In this document: positions 44,956 through 54,377 of the stretch, in pieces
Layout of the letters: each line of letters starts with the position of its first letter
Numbering within the stretch: position 1 is the stretch's first letter
From: Candidatus Woesearchaeota archaeon
GTDB taxonomy: Archaea > Nanobdellota > Nanobdellia > Woesearchaeales > 21-14-0-10-32-9
DNA length: 64,000 nucleotides
Direction of reading: 5' to 3'
Assembly (NCBI GenBank): GCA_021736975.1
Contig: JAIPET010000005.1
Location: forward strand, 1 to 64,000
Notes under the pieces: model-generated
Database searches by the model: none
Told to the model about the DNA's origin: nothing
The model's input: only the letters and a program-made list of their open reading frames with translations
Program-made: the position numbers and the translations under genes

Positions 44956-45083
44956 AATTTCGAAAAACTTCTGAAAATTTTGTAGTAATCTATTTTTAAG
45001 AAATAATAATTTCTTTTTATGGTAATAAAAAGTGTGCTTAAAAAAATATTTTTTTGGCATTTTTTAGACCGGAGGAACTAAAA

Positions 45084-45302
45084 ATGGGATTAACCAATAA
45101 AAAAGAAGAACAACTAAGGCAAATGCCAATAGTAAATACAAAAATAACAAAGAGCAAAGACGGCAAGTACTTGATACATAAACTTGAATTTGTAACAATA
45201 AGACCAATGGCATATTATGATGCGATTATTCAAGACAACCAAGAAGTACAAACTGAACTTGATGAAGAACTACAAAAAGTAGCAGAAGCAAACAAAGTTT
45301 AA
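45084..45302 (+). CDS. Small conserved-looking protein, unknown
   Basis: Starts at ATG 45084, eight bases after GGAGG; the track start at 45054 lies upstream of that site. The 72-residue product MGLTNKKEEQLRQMPIVNTK... has a short beta-like centre (ITKSKDGKYLIHKLEFVTIRPMAYYDAII) and an acidic helical tail. No cysteines, signal or known motif. It sits between the PAP2 gene and the 5S rRNA gene with its own spacer on both sides. Confidence 0.7.
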   Translation: MGLTNKKEEQLRQMPIVNTKITKSKDGKYLIHKLEFVTIRPMAYYDAIIQDNQEVQTELDEELQKVAEANKV

Positions 45303-45318
45303 TTTTTTTTAATTATTA

Positions 45319-45342
45319 TTTTCTATATGGAAAATAAATATG
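45319..45342 (+). repeat. Diverged relative of the 25-base promoter element
   Basis: TTTTCTATATGGAAAATAAATATG resembles 35774-35798 and 37805-37829. It contains a short dyad ATTTTC/GAAAAT and lies just after a gene end, before the 3' end of the 5S gene. Confidence 0.35.
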
Positions 45343-45390
45343 TAAAAAGAAAAATTGTGTTGTTTTTAATACTTAAAGAAAATAAAGTGT

Positions 45391-45501
45391 GGACAGCTCT
45401 CAAAATTTCCCGCACGTAAGGGCAGTACACTCTTGAACGTTGACGCGCTTAACTTCCGTGTTCGAAAAGGGTACGGGTGATCCACGCCGCTATGACCGTC
45501 C
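45391..45501 (-). rRNA. rrf: 5S ribosomal RNA
   Basis: Minus-strand sequence carries the universal loop B/helix III region CGAACACGGAAGTTAAGC. Ends GGACGGT and GCTGTCC pair as helix I. Central elements GTACTGCC and the expected spacing are present. At about 111 bases it is slightly short for archaea, so helices may be trimmed. It stands alone, with no 16S or 23S gene in the window. Confidence 0.93.
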
Positions 45502-45520
45502 AATATCTAGGAAAGAACTT

Positions 45521-45532
45521 CTATTTATAAAG
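45521..45532 (-). promoter_or_regulatory. TATA box of the 5S rRNA gene
   Basis: CTTTATAAATAG on the minus strand, centred about 25 bases before the first base of 5S, the standard archaeal distance. Confirms independent transcription. Confidence 0.65.
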
Positions 45533-45537
45533 CTTAT

Positions 45538-45551
45538 GGGTATATTTAAAC
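45538..45551 (+). promoter_or_regulatory. TATA box at the start of the glycan locus
   Basis: GGGTATATTTAAAC centred about 29 bases before ATG 45574. Predicts a leaderless gmd transcript and supports the upstream ATG. Confidence 0.5.
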
Positions 45552-45573
45552 ATTAATTATTAAAATTTTAGTT

Positions 45574-46689
45574 ATGTTGGAAAAATATATTAAGAACAAA
45601 CCCTTTTTTTATTTTATGAATAGAAAAAAAGCATTAATAACAGGAATAACAGGACAAGATGGTTCTTATCTAGCAGAATTATTACTAGAAAAAGGATATG
45701 AAGTACATGGATTAATAAGAAGATCAAGTTCATTTAATACAGGAAGAATAGATCATTTATATCAAGATCAACATGAAACTAATGTTAACATATTTTTACA
45801 TTATGGAGATTTAAGTGACGCAACAAATCTAATTAGTCTTATAAAAAAAATAGAACCAGACGAAATATATAATTTAGGAGCGCAAAGTCATGTAAAAGTC
45901 TCTTTTGAAACTCCAGAATTTACAGCAAATACAGATGCACTTGGAACATTAAGGCTTCTTGAAGCAATAAAATTACTAGGATTAGAGAAAAAAATAAAAT
46001 TTTATCAAGCCTCAACAAGTGAATTATATGGAAAAGTGCAAGAAACACCACAAAAAGAAACAACACCATTTTATCCAAGAAGTCCTTATGGTGTTGCAAA
46101 ATTATATTCTTTTTGGATAACAAAAAATTATAGAGAAGCATATGGTATGTTTGCAGTAAATGGAATTTTATTTAATCATGAAAGTGAAAGAAGAGGAAAA
46201 ACATTTGTAACAAGAAAAATAACGATAGCTTTGTCAAAAATAAAATTAGGATTATTAGATAATGTATTTTTAGGAAACTTAGATTCAAAAAGAGACTGGG
46301 GATATGCAAAAGAATATGTGAAAGGAATGTGGATGATGTTACAAGCAGATAAACCACAAGATTATGTTATGGCAACAGGTGAATATCACTCTGTAAGAGA
46401 ATTTATAGAAGAATGTTGCAAACATTTAGAAATAGATTTAGAATGGCAAGGAAAAGGTTTAGATGAAATAGGAATAAATAAAAAAACAGGAAAAACAATA
46501 ATAAAAATAGATCCTAAATATTTTAGACCAGCAGAAGTAGATTTATTATTAGGAGATCCTACGAAAATAAAAGAAGAATTAGGTTGGGAAGCAAAAACAA
46601 AATTTTCAGATCTTGTAAAATTAATGATAGATTATGATTATAATATGATAAAAAATAATGATGATCCAGAAGATAGGGATTTATTCTAA
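45574..46689 (+). CDS. gmd: GDP-mannose 4,6-dehydratase
   Basis: Converts GDP-mannose to GDP-4-keto-6-deoxymannose, first step to GDP-fucose. NAD(P) motif [22 protein letters not shown]-typical [18 protein letters not shown], active-site STSELYGK and [15 protein letters not shown] (Tyr-x3-Lys), and [15 protein letters not shown]. Length 371 is usual with a 14-residue extra N-terminus. The TATA position favours ATG 45574, though ATG 45616 would give the canonical start. Followed directly by the GDP-fucose synthase gene. Confidence 0.95.
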   Translation: MLEKYIKNKPFFYFMNRKKALITGITGQDGSYLAELLLEKGYEVHGLIRRSSSFNTGRIDHLYQDQHETNVNIFLHYGDLSDATNLISLIKKIEPDEIYNLGAQSHVKVSFETPEFTANTDALGTLRLLEAIKLLGLEKKIKFYQASTSELYGKVQETPQKETTPFYPRSPYGVAKLYSFWITKNYREAYGMFAVNGILFNHESERRGKTFVTRKITIALSKIKLGLLDNVFLGNLDSKRDWGYAKEYVKGMWMMLQADKPQDYVMATGEYHSVREFIEECCKHLEIDLEWQGKGLDEIGINKKTGKTIIKIDPKYFRPAEVDLLLGDPTKIKEELGWEAKTKFSDLVKLMIDYDYNMIKNNDDPEDRDLF

Positions 46690-47619
46690 GTGATTATATT
46701 GGAAAAAAACAGTAAAATAACGGTATTTGGAGGAACAGGTTTACTTGGAAGTGCTATTGTAAAAAGATTAAAAGCAAAAGGATATCAAAACATAGATTCA
46801 ATATCAAGTAAAGAAATAAATTTACTAGAAAAAAAAGAAGTTGAAGAATACTTGAAAAATCAACAACCAGATCAATTATTTATGGTGGCTGGACACGTAG
46901 GAGGAATATACTCAAATATGAAAAGAGGAGCAGATTTCTTATATAAAAACACAACTATGGCACTAAATGTGTTTGAATCAATAAAAAACTACTCTAAAAA
47001 TACAAAAATACTATTCACAGGATCCACATGCATTTACCCAAAAGAAAATCCACAACCAATAAATGAAGATAGATTTTTAGCAGGAAAATTAGAAAAAACA
47101 AACATAGGCTACGCAATAGCAAAAATAACAGGAATAATAGCCTCAGAATTATATACAAAACAATACGGATTAAAAACCATTGCAGTTATGCCAACAAACT
47201 TATATGGTCCAAATGATAATTACGACTTAGAAAATGGACACATGATACCTGGACTTATAAAAAAATTCTATGACGCAAAACAAAACAATAACACAATAAC
47301 TCTATGGGGCAGTGGAAAACCAAGAAGAGAAGCACTATTTTCAGAAGATTGTGCGGACGTATGCATATATTTAATGAAAAATTATGATGGCTCCGAAATA
47401 ATAAATATAGGAACGGGATTTGATTATTCAATAACTGAATTTGCAGATAAAATAAAAAAAGTTTTAGATTTTGAACCAAAAATAGAATGGGACACAAGTA
47501 AACCAGACGGAACTTTTGAAAAAAGAACAGATATAACAAGATTAAAGAAAATCATGCCAGAATATAAACCTCGATCCTTCGAAGAAGGATTAAAGATTGT
47601 ATTAGAATATGATTTTTGA
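46690..47619 (+). CDS. fcl: GDP-L-fucose synthase
   Basis: Epimerase-reductase that turns GDP-4-keto-6-deoxymannose into GDP-L-fucose. NAD(P)-binding VFGGTGLLGSAIVKRL, active-site Ser/Cys region FTGSTCIYPKENPQPINE, Tyr-x3-Lys in GYAIAKITG, and family motif PTNLYGPNDNYDLENGHMIPGLI. Start is GTG immediately after the gmd stop codon (a TTG three codons later is possible). 309 residues is typical. With gmd it supplies GDP-fucose for the glycan. Codon use is still A-rich, as in the rest of the chromosome left of it. Confidence 0.95.
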   Translation: MIILEKNSKITVFGGTGLLGSAIVKRLKAKGYQNIDSISSKEINLLEKKEVEEYLKNQQPDQLFMVAGHVGGIYSNMKRGADFLYKNTTMALNVFESIKNYSKNTKILFTGSTCIYPKENPQPINEDRFLAGKLEKTNIGYAIAKITGIIASELYTKQYGLKTIAVMPTNLYGPNDNYDLENGHMIPGLIKKFYDAKQNNNTITLWGSGKPRREALFSEDCADVCIYLMKNYDGSEIINIGTGFDYSITEFADKIKKVLDFEPKIEWDTSKPDGTFEKRTDITRLKKIMPEYKPRSFEEGLKIVLEYDF

Positions 47620-47658
47620 ATGAGTATATATTTTTAAGAATATTTAAAAGGTTTAACA

Positions 47659-49131
47659 ATGATTAAAATAAAAAAAATATTTAATGACTGGATGACAAAA
47701 TTAGGAATTCCAACATCGGGATTCGGATTTGATTTTATAAAAAATACAGGATGGATATTTGGAGCAAAAATTTTAGAAAGTATAATTTCTTATATCATAA
47801 TAGTATTAATCAGTAATAATTTAGGCGCGGAAGGCTTAGGACAATATTCTTTTCTTTTTAGTTTTGTAGGTTTATTTTTTATATTTGCAGATATGGGATT
47901 ATCCGAATTAATGGTAAAAAATTTATCGAAAAACTTTAACAAAGCAAAATTTTATGTGTCTAATATTTTTTCGCTAAAAATAATATTTTCGATAGCTTCT
48001 TTCATTGTTTACTTTATTGCTTTGTTTTTTATTAATAAAGATGCGTTATTTGTTGCTTTTATTTTTGTAGGTATTGTTCAAATTACAACTAATTTACAAT
48101 ATGTTTTTCTTTCAATTTTACGAATTAAACAAAAAGGTAAGGCGATTGCTATAACGAATATAGTTGAAAGAGTTCTTGTTGTAATTGCAGCAATAATAAT
48201 TTTACCAACAACAAAAGATTTAACACTATTTATAGGATTTTTAATGGTTGCACAATTAATAAAATCAGTAATTATTTATTTATATAGTAAATCATTTTTT
48301 AAATTAAAATTGTCTTTTAATTTATCTAGTTTTAAAGATTTTATTAAACAAGGATTTCCATTTCTTTTAATAGGTATTTTTAGTGCTGTTTATGTTCAAT
48401 TAGATACTATTATGCTTTCATTTATGAAGGGAGATGTTATTGTTGGTTTTTATCAAGCAGGATATAAATTAATTAATATGTTAAATTTAATACCGGGCAT
48501 GTTGTTATTGTTTGGATTTCCTATGTTTTCAAGATTAATTCATAAAAATAAATCGTCTGCAAGAAAATTACTTGAAAAAATGTTACAAGGATTACTAATT
48601 TTAATAATTCCAGTTGTTGTTGCTGTTTTTTTAATTGGAAATAGACTTTTAGAATTTATTTACAATTTTAATTCTATAGAGAGTTTCATATCTTTTAAAA
48701 TTTTAATTATTGCAGAAATATTTATAATTTTATCAATGATTTTAGGCAGTTTTATTTCTTCTAATAAACCAAAAGTTTTTGCAAAACTCGCTGCGTTTGG
48801 AGCAGGATTAAATATATTATTGAATTTCTTACTAATACCAAAATATTCTCTTTATGGAGCGGGTATAGCGACACTCATAACATATTTGATGTTGTTTTTA
48901 TTGATGTATTTTTATATTGAGAAAAAAATGTTATCATTTAATTTTTGGAAATATTGTGTGGTTCCAATCATTTCATCATTAGTAATGTTCTTTGTTTTGA
49001 TGTTTAATTTGAATTTGAATTTAATTTTTATTGTTATTCTTGGTGTTATATTATATTCTGTTTCTTTAGGAGTATCATATTTTGCTTTTAATTTATTTCG
49101 ACGCGAGAAAAAGATTAAAAAGGTCCAGTAA
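47659..49131 (+). CDS. Polysaccharide/lipid-linked oligosaccharide flippase (Wzx-type, MOP superfamily)
   Basis: 490 residues with 12-14 hydrophobic segments spread along the chain. It begins with the family-like NTGWIFGAKILESIISYIIIVLISNNLGAEGLGQYSFL and contains QLDTIMLSFMKGDVIVGFYQAGYKL in the middle. Such proteins flip undecaprenyl- or dolichol-linked oligosaccharides across the membrane. It is 39 bases downstream of fcl, with GGT before the ATG. Codon use turns T-rich from here on. Its end overlaps the convergent E1 fusion gene by 17 bases. Confidence 0.9.
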   Translation: MIKIKKIFNDWMTKLGIPTSGFGFDFIKNTGWIFGAKILESIISYIIIVLISNNLGAEGLGQYSFLFSFVGLFFIFADMGLSELMVKNLSKNFNKAKFYVSNIFSLKIIFSIASFIVYFIALFFINKDALFVAFIFVGIVQITTNLQYVFLSILRIKQKGKAIAITNIVERVLVVIAAIIILPTTKDLTLFIGFLMVAQLIKSVIIYLYSKSFFKLKLSFNLSSFKDFIKQGFPFLLIGIFSAVYVQLDTIMLSFMKGDVIVGFYQAGYKLINMLNLIPGMLLLFGFPMFSRLIHKNKSSARKLLEKMLQGLLILIIPVVVAVFLIGNRLLEFIYNFNSIESFISFKILIIAEIFIILSMILGSFISSNKPKVFAKLAAFGAGLNILLNFLLIPKYSLYGAGIATLITYLMLFLLMYFYIEKKMLSFNFWKYCVVPIISSLVMFFVLMFNLNLNLIFIVILGVILYSVSLGVSYFAFNLFRREKKIKKVQ

Positions 49132-51151
49132 ATGATTTGTCCGGAATATCATGATGTTCATTTTCTTCCACATCTATTTTTTTATTAATATTCATTAAAA
49201 CATAACAAGCATTGACAATGTTGTTTTTATTTGGATAATAATATTTAGTAAGTCCTTTACTTGTTGGTGTTGGAATATCAGGTAAAGTGATTCTAATAGG
49301 TGCAGTCTTTAAATAAGAAAACATTTTTTCTGTAACTCTTGAAATTATTTCTCCAGCAAAACCTCCAGAATAATGTCCACTATCTAAAACAAGAAGTCTT
49401 CCAGTTTTTTTAACAGAATCTAAGATTGTGTCTTCATCTAATGGTTTTAAAGTAATAACATTTATGTGTTCGATGTCAAATTCATTTTTTAAGCTGGATG
49501 TTGCTTTCATAGCTTCTAAGGTCATAATCGAAGTAGAAACGACAGTTATATCTTTGCCTTTTTTAATAATTTTACATTTTCCAATGTCTGTTTTGTAAAT
49601 ATTTTCAGGAACATAATCAATTAAATTGTGAAGCCATCTGTGTTCAATATAAATAATACAATTATTATCTAATACACTAGAAATTAACAAACCTTTTGCA
49701 TCGTTGGCATTTGTAGGCATAACAACTTTTAAACCAGGTATGTGTGAAAATAAAGCTTGTAAATTTTGAGAATGCTGAGCACCCTGTCCCCAACCACGTC
49801 CAATAATCATTCTGATTGTCAAAGGAACTTTTAATTTGCCTTCGAACATATAACTAAATTTTGCTGCATTATTTATTATTTGATCTAATGAAAGCAAAGA
49901 AAAATCAAGTCTTTGATGAGTTAAAATGGGTCTTAAACCTAATAATGCTGCACCTATACACATACCAGTCAAACCGTTTTCAGATACAGGCATGTCTAAA
50001 ACTCTATCTGCACCAAATTTTTTTCTCAAATTAGTTGTAGTTCCAAATATGCCTTTAGGATCTGGAACTCCTTCTCCAATAATAAAAACATTTTCATCAA
50101 AATCCATTATTTGTTCTGTAGCTTCTCTAATTGCTTCAGCATATTTTATGGTTCTATCTGTTTTTTTAGGATTTTCAAAATTGATATTTGAATCAGAATA
50201 AACATGTTTATTCAATTCCTCTTTTTTAGGAAATGAATCTTTTTTTGCTTTTTCAATAGATTTTTCAATAAGAAATTCACATTTTTTTTCATATTCTTCA
50301 ATTTCTTTTTCAGATATTAAATTATCATTTAAACATCTATTTTTAATTAATTTCAAACCATCTTTTTTTTGCCATTCAGAAATTTCAGAATTTAATCTAT
50401 AATTTAAGTGATCGTCAGGACTAGGACCGCAATGTTCAACAAATCTATATGTTTTAACTTCCAAAAATCCTGGACCTAAACCTTTTTTTATGTGGGCAGT
50501 TAATTCTTTAGTTGCTAAATATATATCATATGGGTCGTTAGATTCTACAGTAATGACTTTAAGACCGTGCGCTTTAGCAATTGAAGAAATTTCTCTTTTT
50601 GGTTGTCTTTCATTAATAGGAGTGTAAACTGAATAAAAATTATTTTCACAAATAAATAAAACTGGAAGTTTTTTTAAAGATGCAAAATTAATACTTTCGT
50701 GAAAGACACCTTCTTCTGTTGAGCCATCACCAAAAAAAACAGTGGATATTCTATTTTCTTTTTTGTAGTTTATACTAAATGCGGCGCCAGTAGCTAAAGG
50801 AATAACGCCGCCCACAATAGGTGTTGATGCGTAAAAATTAACATCTAAATCTATTAAATGCATAGAACCTCCACGACCACCACTACAACCTGTTTTTTTA
50901 CCATAAATTTCAGAAAAAAATTTATCTAAATTACCTCCTTTGGCGATGTAAGGTCCGTGTGATCTGTGTCCTGAAAAAACAATATCTTCAGTATTTAAAG
51001 CTTCACAAACACCTACTGCTGTTCCTTCTTGTCCAATTGTTAAATGAACAGGACAACGCATTTCTTGTTCAGAATATTTTTCTTGAATTTTTTCTTCAAC
51101 TTTTCTTAAGAAAATGAATTTTTTCAATAAGTTTTGAACATTATTTGTCAT
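49115..51151 (-). CDS. Fused E1 alpha-beta thiamine-diphosphate dehydrogenase/decarboxylase
   Basis: Residues about 1-325 are an E1-alpha domain with the TPP motif GDG (FFGDGSTEEGVFHESINF...ICENNFYSVYTPI). Residues about 327-665 are an E1-beta domain (YAEAIREATEQIM; MPVSENGLTGMCIGAALLG; RMIIGRGWGQGAQHSQNL; VVSTSIMTLEA). Usually these are separate genes of pyruvate or branched 2-oxoacid dehydrogenase. No lipoyl E2 or E3 gene is nearby, and the setting is a glycan locus, so it may transfer a decarboxylated acyl unit to a sugar; this is inference. Start at ATG 51151 is chosen from the TATA-like TTTAAAAATATT 29 bases upstream and from family N-termini (track start 51175). Confidence 0.87.
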   Translation of the reverse strand: MTNNVQNLLKKFIFLRKVEEKIQEKYSEQEMRCPVHLTIGQEGTAVGVCEALNTEDIVFSGHRSHGPYIAKGGNLDKFFSEIYGKKTGCSGGRGGSMHLIDLDVNFYASTPIVGGVIPLATGAAFSINYKKENRISTVFFGDGSTEEGVFHESINFASLKKLPVLFICENNFYSVYTPINERQPKREISSIAKAHGLKVITVESNDPYDIYLATKELTAHIKKGLGPGFLEVKTYRFVEHCGPSPDDHLNYRLNSEISEWQKKDGLKLIKNRCLNDNLISEKEIEEYEKKCEFLIEKSIEKAKKDSFPKKEELNKHVYSDSNINFENPKKTDRTIKYAEAIREATEQIMDFDENVFIIGEGVPDPKGIFGTTTNLRKKFGADRVLDMPVSENGLTGMCIGAALLGLRPILTHQRLDFSLLSLDQIINNAAKFSYMFEGKLKVPLTIRMIIGRGWGQGAQHSQNLQALFSHIPGLKVVMPTNANDAKGLLISSVLDNNCIIYIEHRWLHNLIDYVPENIYKTDIGKCKIIKKGKDITVVSTSIMTLEAMKATSSLKNEFDIEHINVITLKPLDEDTILDSVKKTGRLLVLDSGHYSGGFAGEIISRVTEKMFSYLKTAPIRITLPDIPTPTSKGLTKYYYPNKNNIVNACYVLMNINKKIDVEENEHHDIPDKSFTGPF

Positions 51152-51203
51152 ATGAACATTGATGGATGAAAACATTTAAAAATATTGTCATATTCTACGA
51201 ATT

Positions 51204-52193
51204 GTGAGATTTGAAAAAATATTTATTACTGGAGGGGCGGGTTATGTAGGAAGTTTACTTGTTCCTTCGTTGCTTAAAAAAGGATATTCTGTAGTTGTAT
51301 ATGATTTATACATTTATGAGTATAAATTCGATGAACACCCAAATTTAACTCAAATTAAAGGAGATATAAGAAATAGAGAAAAAATGATTGAAGCATCAAA
51401 GAATTGTGATGCATTTATACACTTAGCTTGCATTTCTAACGATCCAAGTTTCGATTTAAACCCTGATTTAGGAAAATCAATAAATTTTGATGCTTTTCAA
51501 ATTGTTATAGATGCTTGTAAATTAAATAATATAAAAAGATTAGTTGTTGCTAGTTCTACAAGTCAATATGGTATAAAACCTCTGAATGTTGATGTTACAG
51601 AAGATATAGAAGCAGAACCAATAACAGATTATGCTAAATATAAGATAGAATGCGAAAAACTGCTAAATCAAACAGATGTTCAGGATATGGAATACGTGTT
51701 TGTTAGACCTGCTACACTATGCGGATATGCTCCTCGTCTAAGATTAGATTTATCGGTTAATATATTGACAATAAATGCTCTAGTAAATAAAAAAATAAAA
51801 ATATTTGGCGGAGATCAAATGAGACCTGCTTTAAATATAAAAGACATGGTAAGATTTTATGAATTAATGCTAGAAATTGAAGGAGAAAAAATTCACAAAC
51901 AAGCATTCAATGTTTCTTATGCAAATAAAACAATAAAAGAAATAGCTCAAGAAGTAAAAGATACATTAAATGATAAAGAAGTTGTTTTTGAAGTACTTCC
52001 ATCATCAGATAAAAGATCATATCATGTTAATACAAATAAAATGAAATTGATGTTGAATTTTGAATGTAAATATGATTTTATAGATGCAATACTTTCAATA
52101 AAAGAAGCATACGAAAAAGGTTTAATAGTAAATGGTTTAGAAAATTCGTTTTATCATAATATAAAAAGAATGAAAGAAGTTGATTTAAAATGA
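51204..52193 (+). CDS. NAD-dependent sugar epimerase/dehydratase (extended SDR)
   Basis: NAD motif ITGGAGYVGSLLV (residues 8-20), IHLACISNDPSFDLNP, active-site region VVASSTSQYG and Tyr-x3-Lys in TDYAKYK. The overall sequence resembles nucleotide-sugar epimerases/dehydratases, but the precise reaction cannot be fixed. GTG start, 24 bases after the shared TATA-like region that also serves the divergent E1 fusion gene. First gene of the long plus-strand operon; ends with a 4-base overlap with the next gene. Confidence 0.88.
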   Translation: MRFEKIFITGGAGYVGSLLVPSLLKKGYSVVVYDLYIYEYKFDEHPNLTQIKGDIRNREKMIEASKNCDAFIHLACISNDPSFDLNPDLGKSINFDAFQIVIDACKLNNIKRLVVASSTSQYGIKPLNVDVTEDIEAEPITDYAKYKIECEKLLNQTDVQDMEYVFVRPATLCGYAPRLRLDLSVNILTINALVNKKIKIFGGDQMRPALNIKDMVRFYELMLEIEGEKIHKQAFNVSYANKTIKEIAQEVKDTLNDKEVVFEVLPSSDKRSYHVNTNKMKLMLNFECKYDFIDAILSIKEAYEKGLIVNGLENSFYHNIKRMKEVDLK

Positions 52194-53179
52194 GCAAAGT
52201 TGTTGTTATTGGAAGTAATTCTTTTTCTGGAAGTAACTTTATTTCCCATTTAATAAAAAATTCAAAATATGATATTGTTGGAATAAGTAGATCTGCTGAA
52301 AAATCAGATGTTTTTCTTACATATAAAAAACAACCTTTAGAAAGATTTACATTTCACCAATTAGACTTAAATAAAGACATAAAAAAAATATTAGACTTAT
52401 TAGATGAATTACAACCAGAATATATTGTAAATTTTGCTTCTCAAAGCATGGTTGGACAAAGTTGGGATCATCCTGATCATTGGTATAAAACTAATGTGTT
52501 ATCCATAGTACATTTAGTTAATGCACTAAAAGAAAAAAAATATTTAAAGAAATATGTTCATGTTTCAACACCAGAAGTATATGGTAGTTGTTCAGGTTCT
52601 GTTAATGAATCACATCCTCACAATCCAAGTACACCATATGCGGGTTCTCGAGCTGCTGCTGATGATTTTATTCAAATGCTTATAAAACAATTTAATTTTC
52701 CCGCAGTGTTTACAAGAGCTGCTAATGTTTATGGTCCAGGGCAACAATTATTTAAGATAATTCCTAGATCAATAATTTACATGAAATTAGGGAAAAAAAT
52801 TCCTTTACATGGTGGTGGATTTGCAAGAAGATCATTTATTCATATTGATGATGTGGCTGTTGCTACAAAAAAAATTATGGAGTGTGCAAAACCAGGCGAA
52901 ATTTATCATTTATCCACGCCACAACTTATATCTATTAAGGATATTGTTGGTTTAATTGCAAAACATCTAAATTTGAAATTTTCTGAAGTTGTTGAAGACG
53001 TCGAAACAAGGAGAGGACTTGATGATGCGTATATTCTTGATTCATCTAAAGCGAAAAAAGAGTTTGATTGGGAAGCAAAAGTTTCACTTGAAGAAGGTTT
53101 AAGTGATGTAATTAAATGGGTTGAAGACTATTGGGACATTATTTCTAAAGAACAATTAGAATATGTTCACGAGGAATAA
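52190..53179 (+). CDS. RmlB-like nucleotide-sugar 4,6-dehydratase relative with Tyr-x3-Arg active site
   Basis: Extended SDR: NAD-binding GSNSFSGSNF (8-17), NFASQSMVGQSWDHPDHWYKTNV as in dTDP-glucose dehydratases, STPEVYGS (126-133) and RAANVYGPGQQLFKIIPRSI. The catalytic pair appears as Y150-A-G-S-R154, where the family normally has Lys; codon CGA is clear in the DNA. The usual Thr-Asp-Glu of dehydratases reads Thr-Pro-Glu. It may therefore have altered chemistry, or belong to a subfamily tolerant of Arg. Overlaps the preceding gene by 4 bases and precedes the C-methyltransferase by 3. Confidence 0.85.
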   Translation: MSKVVVIGSNSFSGSNFISHLIKNSKYDIVGISRSAEKSDVFLTYKKQPLERFTFHQLDLNKDIKKILDLLDELQPEYIVNFASQSMVGQSWDHPDHWYKTNVLSIVHLVNALKEKKYLKKYVHVSTPEVYGSCSGSVNESHPHNPSTPYAGSRAAADDFIQMLIKQFNFPAVFTRAANVYGPGQQLFKIIPRSIIYMKLGKKIPLHGGGFARRSFIHIDDVAVATKKIMECAKPGEIYHLSTPQLISIKDIVGLIAKHLNLKFSEVVEDVETRRGLDDAYILDSSKAKKEFDWEAKVSLEEGLSDVIKWVEDYWDIISKEQLEYVHEE

Positions 53180-53182
53180 AAA

Positions 53183-54373
53183 ATGAATGATATTAAATAT
53201 ACTGTGCGAGTTGCTTGCGGTGTTTGTGAAATGCCTTTTTCTAAACCAGTTATGTATCTTCCAAAATTTCCTTTAACAGAACTATTTGTTAATGAAAAAC
53301 CTGAAAAGTTATCAGGTTATCTCGATCAAGAATTTCATATTTGTTCTAATTGCGGTCATGGTCAATTATCAAATGTAATTGCTCCTGAACAATTATATTC
53401 TCCTTCTGCATATTTTTTTAGAACATCTACCAGTACTTCTGCTTCAAAATGTAATGATTTTTTTTTATCATTTATTAAAAAAGTTGTTGATAATAAAAAG
53501 TTTATTTCTGCAGTCGAAATTGGATGTAGTGATCTTTATTTGCTCAAACAATTATCTTTTTGTACTCAAAAATTTATAGGAATAGATCCTATATTAAAAG
53601 GTAAAGAAAAAGAATTTTCTGAAGAAAATGTTTTTGTATATGGTGATTTATATGAACATATTGCAGAAGATATTTCATTAAAAGATTCTTTAGTTATTAG
53701 TAGTCATACTGTTGAGCATATTGAAAATCCTAAAAAAATGTTTAAGAAAATGATTGAGAAATCATCTGATGAAACCGTTTTTATTCATCAATTTCCAAGT
53801 CTCGAATATTTAATAGATGATGCTCGTTTTGATCAAGTATTTCATCAACATTTAAACTATTTTTCTCTTAATTCTGTAAAATATATGCTTAATGAAATAG
53901 GTGCCGAGCTTGTTGATTACACTTTTAATCCTAGACACTGGGGCTCATTACTTATTGCTTTTAAAAAATCAAAAAAGCAAAATATTTTGTCAAAAACAGA
54001 TTTAATAAATTATGGTTTAATCAGAGCTAAAAAAGAACATGCTCATTTTTGCAATATTATGAATTTTACAAAAGATCAACTTGAGCAAATAAAAAGTCCT
54101 GTATATATTTTTGGTGCAGCACTAATGTTACCTATATTGAGTTATTATCTTAAAAATGATTTTTCCTTAATAATTGCTATTGTTGATGATGATTCAAGTA
54201 AAAAAGGAAGATATTATATTAATTTAAAAACACAAATTATTAATACAAGTGATATTTCTTCATTTGAGGACGCAGTGATACTTTTAGGCATTTTAAATCA
54301 TTCAAGAAGAGTGATGAAAAGAATTATTGAATTAAATCCTAAAAAAATAATTATACCAATACAAACGATGTGA
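53183..54373 (+). CDS. Sugar C-methyltransferase (TylC3/NovU type)
   Basis: Three-part layout of nucleotide-sugar C-methyltransferases. An N-terminal zinc-binding module has C12, C15, C54 and C57 (CGVC...CSNCGHGQL). A SAM-binding core follows (AVEIGCSDLYLLKQL; SSHTVEHIENPKKMF; VFHQHLNYFSLNSV). A C-terminal Rossmann-like domain contains IFGAALMLPILSYYLKND and AIVDDDSSKKG. Relatives methylate a carbon of 4-keto deoxysugars, creating branched sugars. Preceded by GAGGAA. Its place after an epimerase and a dehydratase-like gene fits that chemistry. Confidence 0.88.
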   Translation: MNDIKYTVRVACGVCEMPFSKPVMYLPKFPLTELFVNEKPEKLSGYLDQEFHICSNCGHGQLSNVIAPEQLYSPSAYFFRTSTSTSASKCNDFFLSFIKKVVDNKKFISAVEIGCSDLYLLKQLSFCTQKFIGIDPILKGKEKEFSEENVFVYGDLYEHIAEDISLKDSLVISSHTVEHIENPKKMFKKMIEKSSDETVFIHQFPSLEYLIDDARFDQVFHQHLNYFSLNSVKYMLNEIGAELVDYTFNPRHWGSLLIAFKKSKKQNILSKTDLINYGLIRAKKEHAHFCNIMNFTKDQLEQIKSPVYIFGAALMLPILSYYLKNDFSLIIAIVDDDSSKKGRYYINLKTQIINTSDISSFEDAVILLGILNHSRRVMKRIIELNPKKIIIPIQTM

Positions 54374-54377
54374 TGAT

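Noticed and set aside
47619-51204. Insertion sequence or integrase marking the glycan island boundary
   Set aside because: No transposase, integrase, tRNA target or clear terminal repeat is visible near the codon-usage switch.
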